Made by a program: the position numbers and the translations under genes
The notes under the pieces: generated by a model
Seen by the model: the letters and a program-made list of their open reading frames with translations, nothing else
Told to the model about the DNA's origin: nothing
The model's database searches: none
From: Faecalicoccus sp.
GTDB lineage: Bacteria > Bacillota_I > Bacilli_A > Erysipelotrichales > Erysipelotrichaceae
Direction: 5' to 3'
Assembly: GCA_017941505.1 (NCBI GenBank)
Contig: JAGAWH010000203.1
Coordinates: 1-29,833 of the forward strand
DNA length: 29,833 nucleotides
Shown here: positions 8,589 to 16,332 of the stretch, piece after piece
Layout of the letters: every line of letters begins with the position of its first letter
Numbering within the stretch: position 1 is the stretch's first letter

Positions 8589-9161
8589 TTATTTTTTAAC
8601 CCATTTTACTCCGGCATTCCATGCCTGTGCTACTTTTTCACCCGTTGCGTAGTATCCGTTGCGGAATTGATCAAACATTAATGCATGAAGCTTGGATACA
8701 TCCACTTTACCTTTTTCATCCAATACTTCTTCATTTGCCTTTACATTGACAATGGTTCCGACAATTCCGAATACATGTTCTGTATCCACGATTTCTGCCA
8801 ATTCACATTCCATAACCACCGGGAATTCTTCAATGATCGGGGCATTGACCTTATCGGATTTTACGGCATGATAACCTGTTCTTTCAAACTTATCATCAAC
8901 CTTATTTCCTGAGGCAATTCCAAAATAATCTGCCACATCAACATGGGCTTCATCCGCTAAGGCAACCGTAAATGCCTTAGATACTTTCATATTTGCCAAA
9001 GTTTTGCGATCTTCACCTAAAAATAAAATAATTTTATCATTGTCACAAATCTGTCCCCAGGCAGCATTCATTACATTTACTTTTCCGTTTTCATCATATG
9101 CTGCAATCATTAAAACAGGCATTGGGTAGACTGCCGGAATTACACCTAAATCTTTTTTCAT
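8589..9161 (-). CDS. Flavin reductase-like (flavoredoxin-type) FMN-binding protein
   Basis: 190 aa, the usual length of the family. It opens with KDLGVIPAVYPMPVLMIAAYDENGKVNVMNAAWG, matching the flavoredoxin start in which the backbone and the N-M-N region bind FMN. Residues 50-95 (FLGEDRKTLANM, FTVALADEAHVDVADYFG) and the later block FDQFRNGYY fit the same family. These proteins bind FMN and carry electrons or reduce free flavin in the cytoplasm; the partner is not shown by the sequence. The ATG follows AAAGGAGAATCGTAAA. It is a single gene with its own terminator. Confidence 0.88.
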   Translation of the reverse strand: MKKDLGVIPAVYPMPVLMIAAYDENGKVNVMNAAWGQICDNDKIILFLGEDRKTLANMKVSKAFTVALADEAHVDVADYFGIASGNKVDDKFERTGYHAVKSDKVNAPIIEEFPVVMECELAEIVDTEHVFGIVGTIVNVKANEEVLDEKGKVDVSKLHALMFDQFRNGYYATGEKVAQAWNAGVKWVKK

Positions 9162-9224
9162 TTTACGATTCTCCTTTTCTTAAAGTTGTCTTAACTATTA
9201 TATCATTATTTCCATCAAAACATT

Positions 9225-9246
9225 AAAAAAGAGGCTTACTGCCTCT
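9225..9246 (-). terminator. Terminator of the pssA-psd operon, stop codon in its loop
   Basis: Stem AGAGGC (9230-9235) and GCCTCT (9241-9246). The loop TTACT contains the psd stop codon (9236-9238), and a T-run follows on the minus strand (A-run 9225-9230). Confidence 0.85.
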
Positions 9247-10039
9247 GTCCATTTCCAATATACTGGCCCATTTCAATGCGGACCTCTTTATCTCCTTTTG
9301 TCTTTTCCTTCAGTTCCGGAAGAAGCTCGATTCGTCCTGCTTCAAATAGTAAGACAATTGTGGAACCCGATAATTCAAAACGCCCTTTTTCCATACCTCT
9401 TTTCATATGTATGTTTTCGTGATAGTTATTGATTCCGCCGACAATCAGTGCACCGATTTCTGTTTGAAGGACCGGTCCGAAGTTCTCGGTTTCCATTAAA
9501 CACCAGCTTCTTCGATTTAATGTATATACCGGATAAGTTGCACAGGCGATGGGCTGCACGCTATGTAATTCCCCTTCGATATAGTGATTCTTTCCCTGAT
9601 ATCCATCATCGATATAAATGTAGTAATGATAATCCGATGGGCAAAGCCGGAATACCAAACAAGTGCCTCCATCATACTTTTTGGCAAGATTTTCATCCTC
9701 TAAAAAATCTTTGATCTGATAATGAGATCCTTTGATGGAAAAAACACTGTCCTTTGAGATTGGATAAACACTTAATAAAGAATCACAGGGACTGATCAAG
9801 TGATTTGGTGTAGTATCAACAGGACCGAGTTCTCTTCTTCTTTCAAAGAATTCTTCAAAAGAATGAAATTTCTTTTGGGAATCGGTATATGGAATCTCAT
9901 TATTCTTTCGATATAAATATAAGTATGGCTTCGATAAGCCGGATTTTAAAATCTTTACCAGAACACGGTCAAAATGCGTCTTCTGGATGGCTTTTAAAAT
10001 CATGCGTCCCGAACGGGTCTCATAAAAATAATTCTCCAT
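9236..10039 (-). CDS. psd: Phosphatidylserine decarboxylase
   Basis: Converts phosphatidylserine to phosphatidylethanolamine at the membrane, using a pyruvoyl group made by self-cleavage. 267 aa. ISPCDS (82-87) holds the family's catalytic Asp (D86), and residues 133-145 hold the conserved CPSDYH region with H138. The self-processing site is S224-G-S226-T, where the commoner form is LGST, and cleavage before S226 would give the small alpha subunit. The length fits the bacterial type-I/II range. It lies 13 bases downstream of the synthase gene with AAGGA before the ATG, so the pair is one operon that makes phosphatidylethanolamine in two steps. Identification firm. Confidence 0.93.
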   Translation of the reverse strand: MENYFYETRSGRMILKAIQKTHFDRVLVKILKSGLSKPYLYLYRKNNEIPYTDSQKKFHSFEEFFERRRELGPVDTTPNHLISPCDSLLSVYPISKDSVFSIKGSHYQIKDFLEDENLAKKYDGGTCLVFRLCPSDYHYYIYIDDGYQGKNHYIEGELHSVQPIACATYPVYTLNRRSWCLMETENFGPVLQTEIGALIVGGINNYHENIHMKRGMEKGRFELSGSTIVLLFEAGRIELLPELKEKTKGDKEVRIEMGQYIGNGQRQ

Positions 10040-10052
10040 ATTCGATCCTTAT

Positions 10053-10661
10053 CTACAAGAATAGAAGCGCACATACACCGATCAGGCCAATAATCAACAT
10101 GATGATCATCGTTGAGAATTTCGGTTTCTGAATCTTAAACGGTGTAATAAAAGCAATCGCCATAATCACAAGGGTACATGCTCCTACAATACCTGCATCT
10201 AAATTCAAACGTCCGCAGATTCCCATTACGATAGGAATAATGGCAGCTGAAAGCGTTACAGGAAGGCCGCGATAAACCTTACGGCTTTTCGCATCTTTTT
10301 CCTGTCTTTCTTCTTCATCCACATTAAACCATGCCAGACGGATTAAAGCACACAATACATATAAACCGGAAGGCACAAATCGCAATACCCCTTTATATGC
10401 TTCATATGCGATAAATGCCGGTAAAACTCCAAAGCAGATTAAATCGCTTAAAGAGTCGATTTGAATCCCAAATCGCTTTTCGCTTTTGGTACGCTGTCTT
10501 GTGGATGCGACCTTCCCATCAAACATGTCGCATACACCGGCAACCATCAAACAGATCAAAGCAGCCATCCTGTTGGATGCCATAACCTGTGTGATACCGT
10601 AAAGTCCGGTAAGCATACCAATATATGTAAGAATTACTGTGTAATTGTAAAACCCAAGCAT
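10053..10661 (-). CDS. pssA: CDP-diacylglycerol-serine O-phosphatidyltransferase (phosphatidylserine synthase)
   Basis: 202 aa integral membrane enzyme joining CDP-diacylglycerol and serine. I use the ATG at 10661 (GGAG 7 bases upstream); an ATG at 10667 is too close to it. The CDP-alcohol phosphotransferase motif reads D45-MF-D48-G-KV-A52-S-T ... G65-IQI-D69-SLS-D73. All the metal-binding Asp residues are present. The canonical A-R pair is A-S here, and the A-to-G spacing is 12 residues, not 9. Six or so hydrophobic helices follow. psd follows directly, which fixes the substrate as serine rather than glycerol-phosphate or inositol. No terminator is seen between the genes. Confidence 0.88.
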   Translation of the reverse strand: MLGFYNYTVILTYIGMLTGLYGITQVMASNRMAALICLMVAGVCDMFDGKVASTRQRTKSEKRFGIQIDSLSDLICFGVLPAFIAYEAYKGVLRFVPSGLYVLCALIRLAWFNVDEEERQEKDAKSRKVYRGLPVTLSAAIIPIVMGICGRLNLDAGIVGACTLVIMAIAFITPFKIQKPKFSTMIIMLIIGLIGVCALLFL

Positions 10662-10752
10662 AATCATTCTCCTTCACAGTAGTTACTAAATCTATTATCC
10701 CATGAGACTTATTTCTTAGACAAGACCGGTTTTTGAAACTGCATAAGTCACA

Positions 10753-11187
10753 TTAGTATTTTAACATTTTAACGTGCGGTATTCCATCCATGATGAACTG
10801 TTCCGATACAACTTTAAATCCGCATTTTTCGTAGAATCCAATCGCATATACCTGTGCTTCTAAATATATTTTATCTGCCTGCAGCTCTTTTTGCGCAACG
10901 TGGATTCCTTCTTCCAAAATACGTTTTCCGTATCCTTTACCTCTTTTGGTAGTAATTACCCTGCCAATGGAGACATATTCACTTTCAACACCGCGATCAA
11001 GTATTCTTAGATAAGCCGCAATATCTCCATCTTCTTCTATCCAAATATGAATGGCATCCTGATCCAGATTATCTATTTCCGGATAGGGGCAGTTCTGTTC
11101 TACCACAAAAACATCTACTCTAAGTTTTAAGATCTTATATAATACATCAACATTTAATTCATTAAATCGTTTAATATTTAACTTCAT
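10753..11187 (-). CDS. elaA: GNAT acetyltransferase, ElaA type
   Basis: 144 aa, full length for ElaA. It has the family opening (FNELNVDVLYKILKLRVDVF), then VVEQNCPYPEIDNLDQDAIH. The acetyl-CoA loop is R-V-I-T-T-K-R-G-K-G-Y-G-K-R, followed by LEAQVYAIGFYEKCGFK. It moves an acetyl group from acetyl-CoA to an unknown amine. The ribosome site AGGGAAA lies 5 bases before the ATG. A 35-aa membrane peptide gene and a palindrome lie upstream. Confidence 0.88.
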   Translation of the reverse strand: MKLNIKRFNELNVDVLYKILKLRVDVFVVEQNCPYPEIDNLDQDAIHIWIEEDGDIAAYLRILDRGVESEYVSIGRVITTKRGKGYGKRILEEGIHVAQKELQADKIYLEAQVYAIGFYEKCGFKVVSEQFIMDGIPHVKMLKY

Positions 11188-11217
11188 ATCATTTCCCTAT
11201 GCCATTACATACTTAAA

Positions 11218-11234
11218 CCCGGACAATGTCCGGG
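11218..11234 (-). terminator. Perfect palindrome between the 35-aa gene and elaA
   Basis: CCCGGACA-A-TGTCCGGG, stem of 8. On the minus strand it is followed only by TTTAAGT, so termination would be weak. It could be an attenuator in front of elaA or an operator. Confidence 0.55.
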
Positions 11235-11238
11235 CTGT

Positions 11239-11346
11239 CTATTTGTCTTTTTTTCTTCCAGTAATCAAAACCAATAACAGGATTATTACCGCAAAAATTC
11301 CAAGTATAAACGGAATATAGGAAACAAAGTGCATAAATGTATACAT
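11239..11346 (-). CDS. 35-aa single-span membrane peptide
   Basis: ATG at 11346 has AGGTGG 8 bases upstream; an in-frame ATG at 11352 is only 2 bases from the ribosome site. The peptide starts MYTFMHF, runs through a hydrophobic helix (about residues 8-28, PFILGIFAVIILLLVLI) and ends in a basic tail, TGRKKDK. That is the layout of a small inner-membrane peptide with its positive end inside. A promoter at 11368-11397 and a palindrome after the stop frame it as its own transcription unit. Function unknown; it might be a regulatory peptide or a type I toxin-like peptide. Confidence 0.62.
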   Translation of the reverse strand: MYTFMHFVSYIPFILGIFAVIILLLVLITGRKKDK

Positions 11347-11367
11347 GATCATCACCACCTGTTCTCT

Positions 11368-11397
11368 ATTCTAACCGATAACTATCCTATTTTACAA
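11368..11397 (-). promoter_or_regulatory. Sigma-70-type promoter of the 35-aa gene
   Basis: -35 TTGTAA (11392-11397), 18-base spacer, -10 TAGAAT (11368-11373), both read on the minus strand. The predicted start lies just before the AGGTGG ribosome site. Confidence 0.5.
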
Positions 11398-11404
11398 ATA
11401 ATAA

Positions 11405-12415
11405 TTAGCTGACGACCACAACCGGCTTTTTAACATATAGGTATTCTTCATCCCATAGTAACTCCCCGGTATTGTTACATAAGGTCTTTACGATAATAAG
11501 ATTTTCAATAAAGACATTCATGCCGCTCTCTTTATTCTTTCGGAAATTCTCCATTCCTTTCTGAATCTGCTTCTCATCATAATCCGAGATGGAATCCCCG
11601 AGCTCAATTAATTTTTCATCGACCGGGCCCTTATTGATGACCGGTATCCTGGCAATGCCCTTGCCTAAAATATGACTTACGCCGGCACCTGCCTTTAATA
11701 CCTGTGACTCTACGGCAGAGCGCTGATAAGATTCTAACTGCTTATAACACTCCGAATACACATCTCTGTAGCGATATGCATAGTTTCTGAGCAATCGAAT
11801 TGTATCGTCCAAATACTGGCCGTCAAAAGACTGACTTAACATGACCTCCAGAAATGTCGCATACGCAAAGAGATACAATTCCATCCGATATCCTTCGAAC
11901 TGTTTCTGGAGTGTGTCAAAAGTCTGCTCTACATTCTTATTTAACCGAAATAATCCTTTTCTTTCTAAACGGTCTTCGGCTTCTTTCTGGTAGAAATCAC
12001 TGTTTCTCTGGGCTTCTTCTTTGATGCATTGAACACGGACCAGATTGGCTTCTAAATAATCGGCATCGTCCAGATAATACTTGTAATGGTCCATAATATC
12101 TGTTAAAACCGCAAGACTTGACTGGGCCTGTGCTTCATTATCAATCGATGTGAATTTCCGGCTGGAAACATTCAAATTCTGAATCTTATTATTGATCGCA
12201 AGAACAGCTGCATCCCTGAGTAATTTTCTAATATCCAACCCACTTTTCTTTTTATCTTCAACAGGAATATGACAAATTCCCTTTTCGGCTGCCAGCTGAT
12301 GATATTGTTCCTTTAAAATAGATGCCTCCGGATTCATTGTGATTAAATCATCAACAGAAAACTTATAGTATATACTCTCATCCATTGAATCTTTTTCGTT
12401 TATAGTATCTTCCAT
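11405..12415 (-). CDS. Unknown alpha-helical protein with a glycine-rich hinge
   Basis: 336 aa, no signal peptide. Most of the chain is predicted helical (residues 60-235, rich in Leu, Glu, Gln, Tyr and Arg). A short Gly/Ala patch follows (AGAGVSHILGKGIARIPVINKGPVDEKL), then a charged segment and an ordered end (IENLIIVKTLCNNTGELLWDEEYLYVKKP). I recall uncharacterised Firmicutes proteins with a similar IPVINKGPVDEKLI block but no function. The style resembles the proteins of the 4078-6710 cassette; there is no clear homology. Start ATG 12415 follows AAGGATTTTAT. The gene is divergent from the RpiR regulator, which might control both. Confidence 0.75.
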   Translation of the reverse strand: MEDTINEKDSMDESIYYKFSVDDLITMNPEASILKEQYHQLAAEKGICHIPVEDKKKSGLDIRKLLRDAAVLAINNKIQNLNVSSRKFTSIDNEAQAQSSLAVLTDIMDHYKYYLDDADYLEANLVRVQCIKEEAQRNSDFYQKEAEDRLERKGLFRLNKNVEQTFDTLQKQFEGYRMELYLFAYATFLEVMLSQSFDGQYLDDTIRLLRNYAYRYRDVYSECYKQLESYQRSAVESQVLKAGAGVSHILGKGIARIPVINKGPVDEKLIELGDSISDYDEKQIQKGMENFRKNKESGMNVFIENLIIVKTLCNNTGELLWDEEYLYVKKPVVVVS

Positions 12416-12501
12416 ATAAAATCCTTCTTTTCATTGTTATTTTACCAAAAACCGCAAAAGGATAGAATAGGCGGCAAATGGGATTGGTCTGTTATATATG
12501 T

Positions 12502-12507
12502 TATAAT
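12502..12507 (+). promoter_or_regulatory. -10 box of the RpiR-type regulator gene
   Basis: A perfect TATAAT, 20 bases before the ATG at 12527. I see no good -35 hexamer 16-18 bases upstream, so an activator or an extended -10 may be used. Confidence 0.45.
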
Positions 12508-12526
12508 GATTCAAAAGGAAATACTT

Positions 12527-13300
12527 ATGAACGACAAGAAACGCGCATTACAGGAATTGTTGAACCTTATCAATAATGCTCCCTCACAATCCAGCGATAC
12601 CATTATCGCCAATGCCTTATATACCCATCGAGAACAATTGGATGAGCTATCTCTTGAAGCCTTAGCGGACAAATATTTTGTATCGCAGGCATCCATAAGC
12701 CGATTTATTAAGAAATTAGGTTATAAAAGCTATTCGAGTTTTCGAAACGATATAACCCGCTCAATGGCTGAATTGGAGTATGTACACCGCCCTGTAAAGG
12801 AAAGAAAAGATCCCGAACAAATATGCAGTCAGGTTACCGAACAGATTATCAATGCCGTCGCAAAAGTAAAAGAAACGGATGTGAATCAAATGATTCATGC
12901 GGTTAACCTGCTCCATGAATATAGAAATATTTATTTTTTCGGATCTAAATTATCGGTTGCGATTGTGACCTTACTCAATCATATGTTGATTGCTCAGGGT
13001 AAAAATGCCTACAATATCCTATCCGGCTCCTATCAAAATGAACTGTTAGAAAAGTTAACTGAAAATGACTTGTTGATATGTATATCAATTGAACAGCGAT
13101 GGTATCAAACCCAGATGGATACAGAAAAGCTGAAAAATTGTAAAGCATATAAAATGTTATGGACATGTGACCGGCTTCATAGAGATGTGAATATTTTTGA
13201 TGAAGCGATCCTTTTCGCAAAGGATGTTGGATCGGAAATCGGATATAACAGCTTGATGAGCTTTGTGATGATGATCTATCGTCTTTACTTAAATGGATGA
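12527..13300 (+). CDS. MurR/RpiR-family transcriptional regulator
   Basis: 257 aa. The start at ATG 12527 is chosen for AAAAGGAAAT just upstream; the frame is open 31 codons further with no ribosome site. The N-terminal HTH_6 domain has SLEALADKYFVSQASISRFIKKLGYKSYSSFR (about 42-73). A SIS-type sugar-phosphate-binding domain fills the rest (IYFFGSKLSVAIVTLLNHML, then LLICISIEQRW). Members sense a phosphosugar and control its use. The SIS loop G-S-K-L-S keeps the shape of the usual GxG(x)S. The gene ends in a strong terminator. The lipoprotein esterase follows, so it may be a target, though no shared operator is obvious. Confidence 0.85.
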   Translation: MNDKKRALQELLNLINNAPSQSSDTIIANALYTHREQLDELSLEALADKYFVSQASISRFIKKLGYKSYSSFRNDITRSMAELEYVHRPVKERKDPEQICSQVTEQIINAVAKVKETDVNQMIHAVNLLHEYRNIYFFGSKLSVAIVTLLNHMLIAQGKNAYNILSGSYQNELLEKLTENDLLICISIEQRWYQTQMDTEKLKNCKAYKMLWTCDRLHRDVNIFDEAILFAKDVGSEIGYNSLMSFVMMIYRLYLNG

Positions 13301-13334
13301 TTCATTCATAAATTGAATGAGTCATCCTTTTTTA
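13295..13334 (+). terminator. Strong terminator of the RpiR-type gene
   Basis: 14-bp stem GGATGATTCATTCA (13295-13308) with TGAATGAGTCATCC (13314-13327), one G-T pair, loop TAAAT, then seven T. The stop codon TGA (13298-13300) lies inside the stem. Confidence 0.93.
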
Positions 13335-13390
13335 TCTCCGCTATTTTCTCCTTTTCCTTCTACAATAAAGACAAGAAGGAGAGAAGTCAC

Positions 13391-15112
13391 ATGAAAAAAG
13401 TATTTTCCGTAGTATTAAGCGCCTCCATGTTGATCGGCATGGTTGGCTGCTCGTCCGGTGAAACTTCGGACAAAGTAGATCTAACAGTTTCTGAAGCTGC
13501 AGCAAACACCTATGTTTATGATGCAGCAGCTGATGGTTTTGAAAGCATTTATTCTAACGTATTAACCCCTCAGTATTATGTATTTGCCGGTATGAAAACC
13601 GAAGAAGAAGCAGAAGCTCTGATTCAGGATCTCGATATGATGGATAATATCCAGAAATGGGCATCTGCCATTCAGGTCATTACACCATTAGATGGAAAGG
13701 CATATACCGAAAAAGATAAGGATGCCTTTATCGGATCGATTGTAGCAGCTTCTAACGTTAAAGTAATCGGTATCGATGAAGGTGCTGACTTTGTGAATAC
13801 ATATTTAGCACCAAACAGCTACTTTATCGCAGGTATTATGACTTATAACGGAACGATGGGCGAAGGAACAGAGCTGGGTGCTCCGGTACCGGCTTACTTA
13901 TCTAACGCTGATGATGCAGCCGTTGAATACTATGTAAAGGCAAATGAAGCTGAAGAATCGGAAGACGGTGTTTATGTGAATGCGGATAATGAGCTTCAAA
14001 AAGTTGTCGTAAAAGAAGATGAAGATTTAGCTTCTGCCTTTGATAACGCATGGGATACAGTATTCTCTAAAAACTACCGTCAGGATAATGAAGACACTGA
14101 GTTCTATATGTCTGCAGCTGCAGTCAACACAAAACCATACGGACTCATTGGAATTGCGGATATGGATGCATTAAATATGGAATACAATCCGCATATCAGT
14201 GAAGAAGTAGAAGGCTTAGATGGAAAATATACATGGTTTGAATATATTCCAAAGGATACCTTAGAAGCTGAAGATGGAACTGTACCATTGGTTATCAGCT
14301 TACACGGAAACGGCAACGATGCCCGCATTCAGGGTGATACATCCGGATGGGTAGAACTGGCTGCTAAGGAAGGCTTTATGGTAATGGCTCCGGAATGGCA
14401 GGAAGAAGTACTTGCCAATGACGGCGGAGATGAACCGGGACCAAATTTCTTTAACTGTGATGGTTTATTGGATGACAAATTAATTACCTGGTTAGAGGCC
14501 ATGGAAAAGACATATCCTCAGATCGATACTTCAAGAATTTATGTAACAGGATTATCTGCAGGTGGTTCTAAGGCTGCCTTATACGGTGTAATGTATTCTG
14601 ATGTATTTGCGGGTGCTGCTTCCGTATCGGCTCCGGGTATTGATAAAGATGCCTTAGCTGATTTAGTAAAGGATTACGATGGTCCACAGACACCATGGTT
14701 ATATGTAGCCGGTGATCATGATTTCTTCGGAATTCTTCCGGTTGATGGATCTTCTACAAATTCATTCCAGGTCGATAAAGGTGTATATATCCAGCAGGTT
14801 GACCCAAATACTTCAATCTTCTCCTTTATCCAGTCTTATCAGAAGGTGAATGGATTTGAAGTTGCGGATAACTACGATATGAGCTTAAACCCTTTCTTCG
14901 GTGTAAAATTAGAAAACCAGCAAACCATCGATTTAGACGGCAAGGAAACCTTAGAAGGTGTTTTGACAAACGAAAACGGTGAAATGATTAAATTAGCTGC
15001 GATTAAAGATCAAGCCCATTGGAACTATAAACCGGAAGCTGAATATATCTGGAACTTCTGGAAAGGATATTCCAGAAATACCGAAACCGGTGCATTAGAA
15101 GTTAATAAATAA
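13391..15112 (+). CDS. Lipoprotein esterase of the alpha/beta-hydrolase (PHB-depolymerase/CE1-like) type
   Basis: 573 aa from ATG 13391, with AAGGAGAGAAG upstream; the frame continues 26 codons further without a ribosome site. Residues 1-20 are a lipoprotein signal peptide ending M-V-G-C20, so the mature protein is anchored outside by a lipid. Residues 25-270 are an acidic region I do not recognise. From about 280 there is an alpha/beta-hydrolase: oxyanion region SLHGNGND (303-310), nucleophile elbow G387-L-S389-A-G391, acid in AGDHDFF (D442 or D444), and H543 in DQAHWNY. This layout fits PHB depolymerase/feruloyl-esterase-like enzymes; the substrate is unknown. It is a single gene between two strong terminators. 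Confidence 0.83.
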   Translation: MKKVFSVVLSASMLIGMVGCSSGETSDKVDLTVSEAAANTYVYDAAADGFESIYSNVLTPQYYVFAGMKTEEEAEALIQDLDMMDNIQKWASAIQVITPLDGKAYTEKDKDAFIGSIVAASNVKVIGIDEGADFVNTYLAPNSYFIAGIMTYNGTMGEGTELGAPVPAYLSNADDAAVEYYVKANEAEESEDGVYVNADNELQKVVVKEDEDLASAFDNAWDTVFSKNYRQDNEDTEFYMSAAAVNTKPYGLIGIADMDALNMEYNPHISEEVEGLDGKYTWFEYIPKDTLEAEDGTVPLVISLHGNGNDARIQGDTSGWVELAAKEGFMVMAPEWQEEVLANDGGDEPGPNFFNCDGLLDDKLITWLEAMEKTYPQIDTSRIYVTGLSAGGSKAALYGVMYSDVFAGAASVSAPGIDKDALADLVKDYDGPQTPWLYVAGDHDFFGILPVDGSSTNSFQVDKGVYIQQVDPNTSIFSFIQSYQKVNGFEVADNYDMSLNPFFGVKLENQQTIDLDGKETLEGVLTNENGEMIKLAAIKDQAHWNYKPEAEYIWNFWKGYSRNTETGALEVNK

Positions 15113-15116
15113 ATTG

Positions 15117-15151
15117 AAAAGGTATTCGATGTAAGTCGAATACCTTTTTTT
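15117..15151. terminator. Terminator of the esterase gene, possibly two-way
   Basis: 9-bp stem GGTATTCGA (15121-15129) with TCGAATACC (15136-15144), then seven T. AAAA at 15117-15120 gives a short T-run on the minus strand too, for the convergent RNA ligase gene. Confidence 0.92.
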
Positions 15152-15168
15152 AATAATTGAGCCGTATT

Positions 15169-16209
15169 TTAATTGTCGTTTTTCAACAGGTATTTGTTGC
15201 TGACAACTTTCATGGAAAGATAATCACCAATGATTGGATTGAATATCGGTTCTGTCGGGCGAATCACGATACCTTCCTTTTTGCCACCATTTGGATAATC
15301 ACCATCTGCCCTTGTCAGAAGAGCTTCTACGGTTGGATATTTAGATGGAAGATCCATGCCAATCTCTTCTATCGGAACTGTAATCATTTCAAGATCTTTA
15401 CTTATCTCGAGCATACTGTTGAGTCCGACACGCTGTCCGTTAACACGGATTGTAAAGACATACCACTCCGGCTTTTTCAATCGCAAGCGGTTTTTCTGAA
15501 TACCCGGTGCACAAAGTTCCCCCTGAATAGTTAAAGTTTTCAATTGATGATCTTCAACATATTTTTCCATTCTGTCTTGATAACATCTCTGCTTCACAAG
15601 TTCATAGAAGGAGCTTGTGCCATCATCCCTGTATTCATAATTATGCCCGGTGACATGGAAGCCTTCTTCATCAATGCCGATTGAATGAGATGAGCCATCC
15701 ATTTTTGTGCTGATGTAATACTCTAATCCTTTAAACGCATCAATTAAGTCCGGCTCCTGCTGTACACGGGTCTCATCGGTATGAGGAATATCATACGGAA
15801 GGGTTCCGATTACCGTGCCGCCGGTTGTAGCCCTTTCTTCAATTTCCCATTTGCGGACCCCCAGAATCTCACTGACATCATCTCCTACAATAACATCTTT
15901 AATCCGAGGGAATTGATTGACCGGAAGTAATAACCCCTGGGATATCTGGCCGCGAAAGCGCATGGTTCGTAAGCGAAATCCTTCGCCCATGATGTCTGAT
16001 TTCTTGTAGCTTGAATTTCGTAAAAATTCAAATTCCGGGCGGATTGGCAAAAAACTGTCGATTTCAAAGTAAATGCCGATATCCCCCGGTTTAAACTGTC
16101 CCTTGTTGACAACACATTGCCAGCCTAAAACATGAGCCAATTCAATTCGGTCCGCTCCTTCAATTGGTTCCAGTTTCCAAATCTTTTGAATACTTGCGAG
16201 TTTTCTCAT
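15169..16209 (-). CDS. RNA ligase of the DRB0094 (Rnl5) type
   Basis: 346 aa from ATG 16209 (AAGGAGACAAA upstream); the frame extends 40 codons further into the promoter and is not used. Residues 4-60 match the N-terminal OB-like domain of the Deinococcus ligase (EPIEGADRIELAHVLGWQ, VVNKGQFKPGDIGIYFEIDS). The nucleotidyltransferase core has motif I K169-M-D-G172 (the lysine that carries AMP), motif III around WYVFTI, motif IV E312-G-I-V-I-R-P, and motif V K334-VVSN-K339. It should seal 3'-OH/5'-P ends in RNA. No end-healing kinase or phosphatase lies beside it. A promoter-like motif at 16251-16279 is shared with the adhesin gene. Confidence 0.9.
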   Translation of the reverse strand: MRKLASIQKIWKLEPIEGADRIELAHVLGWQCVVNKGQFKPGDIGIYFEIDSFLPIRPEFEFLRNSSYKKSDIMGEGFRLRTMRFRGQISQGLLLPVNQFPRIKDVIVGDDVSEILGVRKWEIEERATTGGTVIGTLPYDIPHTDETRVQQEPDLIDAFKGLEYYISTKMDGSSHSIGIDEEGFHVTGHNYEYRDDGTSSFYELVKQRCYQDRMEKYVEDHQLKTLTIQGELCAPGIQKNRLRLKKPEWYVFTIRVNGQRVGLNSMLEISKDLEMITVPIEEIGMDLPSKYPTVEALLTRADGDYPNGGKKEGIVIRPTEPIFNPIIGDYLSMKVVSNKYLLKNDN

Positions 16210-16250
16210 TTTGTCTCCTTTCTTGACCTCAAATATGAGTCCTACACTAT

Positions 16251-16279
16251 CTGATACGTTCATTTTGAAAAAAAGACGA
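16251..16279 (-). promoter_or_regulatory. Promoter-like motif upstream of the RNA ligase (copy 3)
   Basis: Read on the minus strand: TCGTCT (16274-16279), 17 bases, TATCAG (16251-16256) within CGTATCAGA. The same layout occurs twice upstream of the adhesin. The start codon is about 42 bases downstream, which suits a promoter. Confidence 0.5.
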
Positions 16280-16299
16280 AATTGTTTTATTTTTTCGAT

Positions 16300-16326
16300 A
16301 AAAAAGGCCTTCCATAAGGAAGACCT
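16300..16326 (-). terminator. Terminator of the adhesin gene
   Basis: Stem AGGCCTTCC (16305-16313) with GGAAGACCT (16318-16326), one G-T pair, loop ATAA, then a T-run on the minus strand (A-run 16300-16305). Confidence 0.9.
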
Positions 16327-16332
16327 CATAAA

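Noticed and set aside
15157..15534. Plus-strand frame of 125 codons opposite the end of the RNA ligase gene
   Set aside because: The ligase motifs on the minus strand are unmistakable and the plus frame has no start signal.
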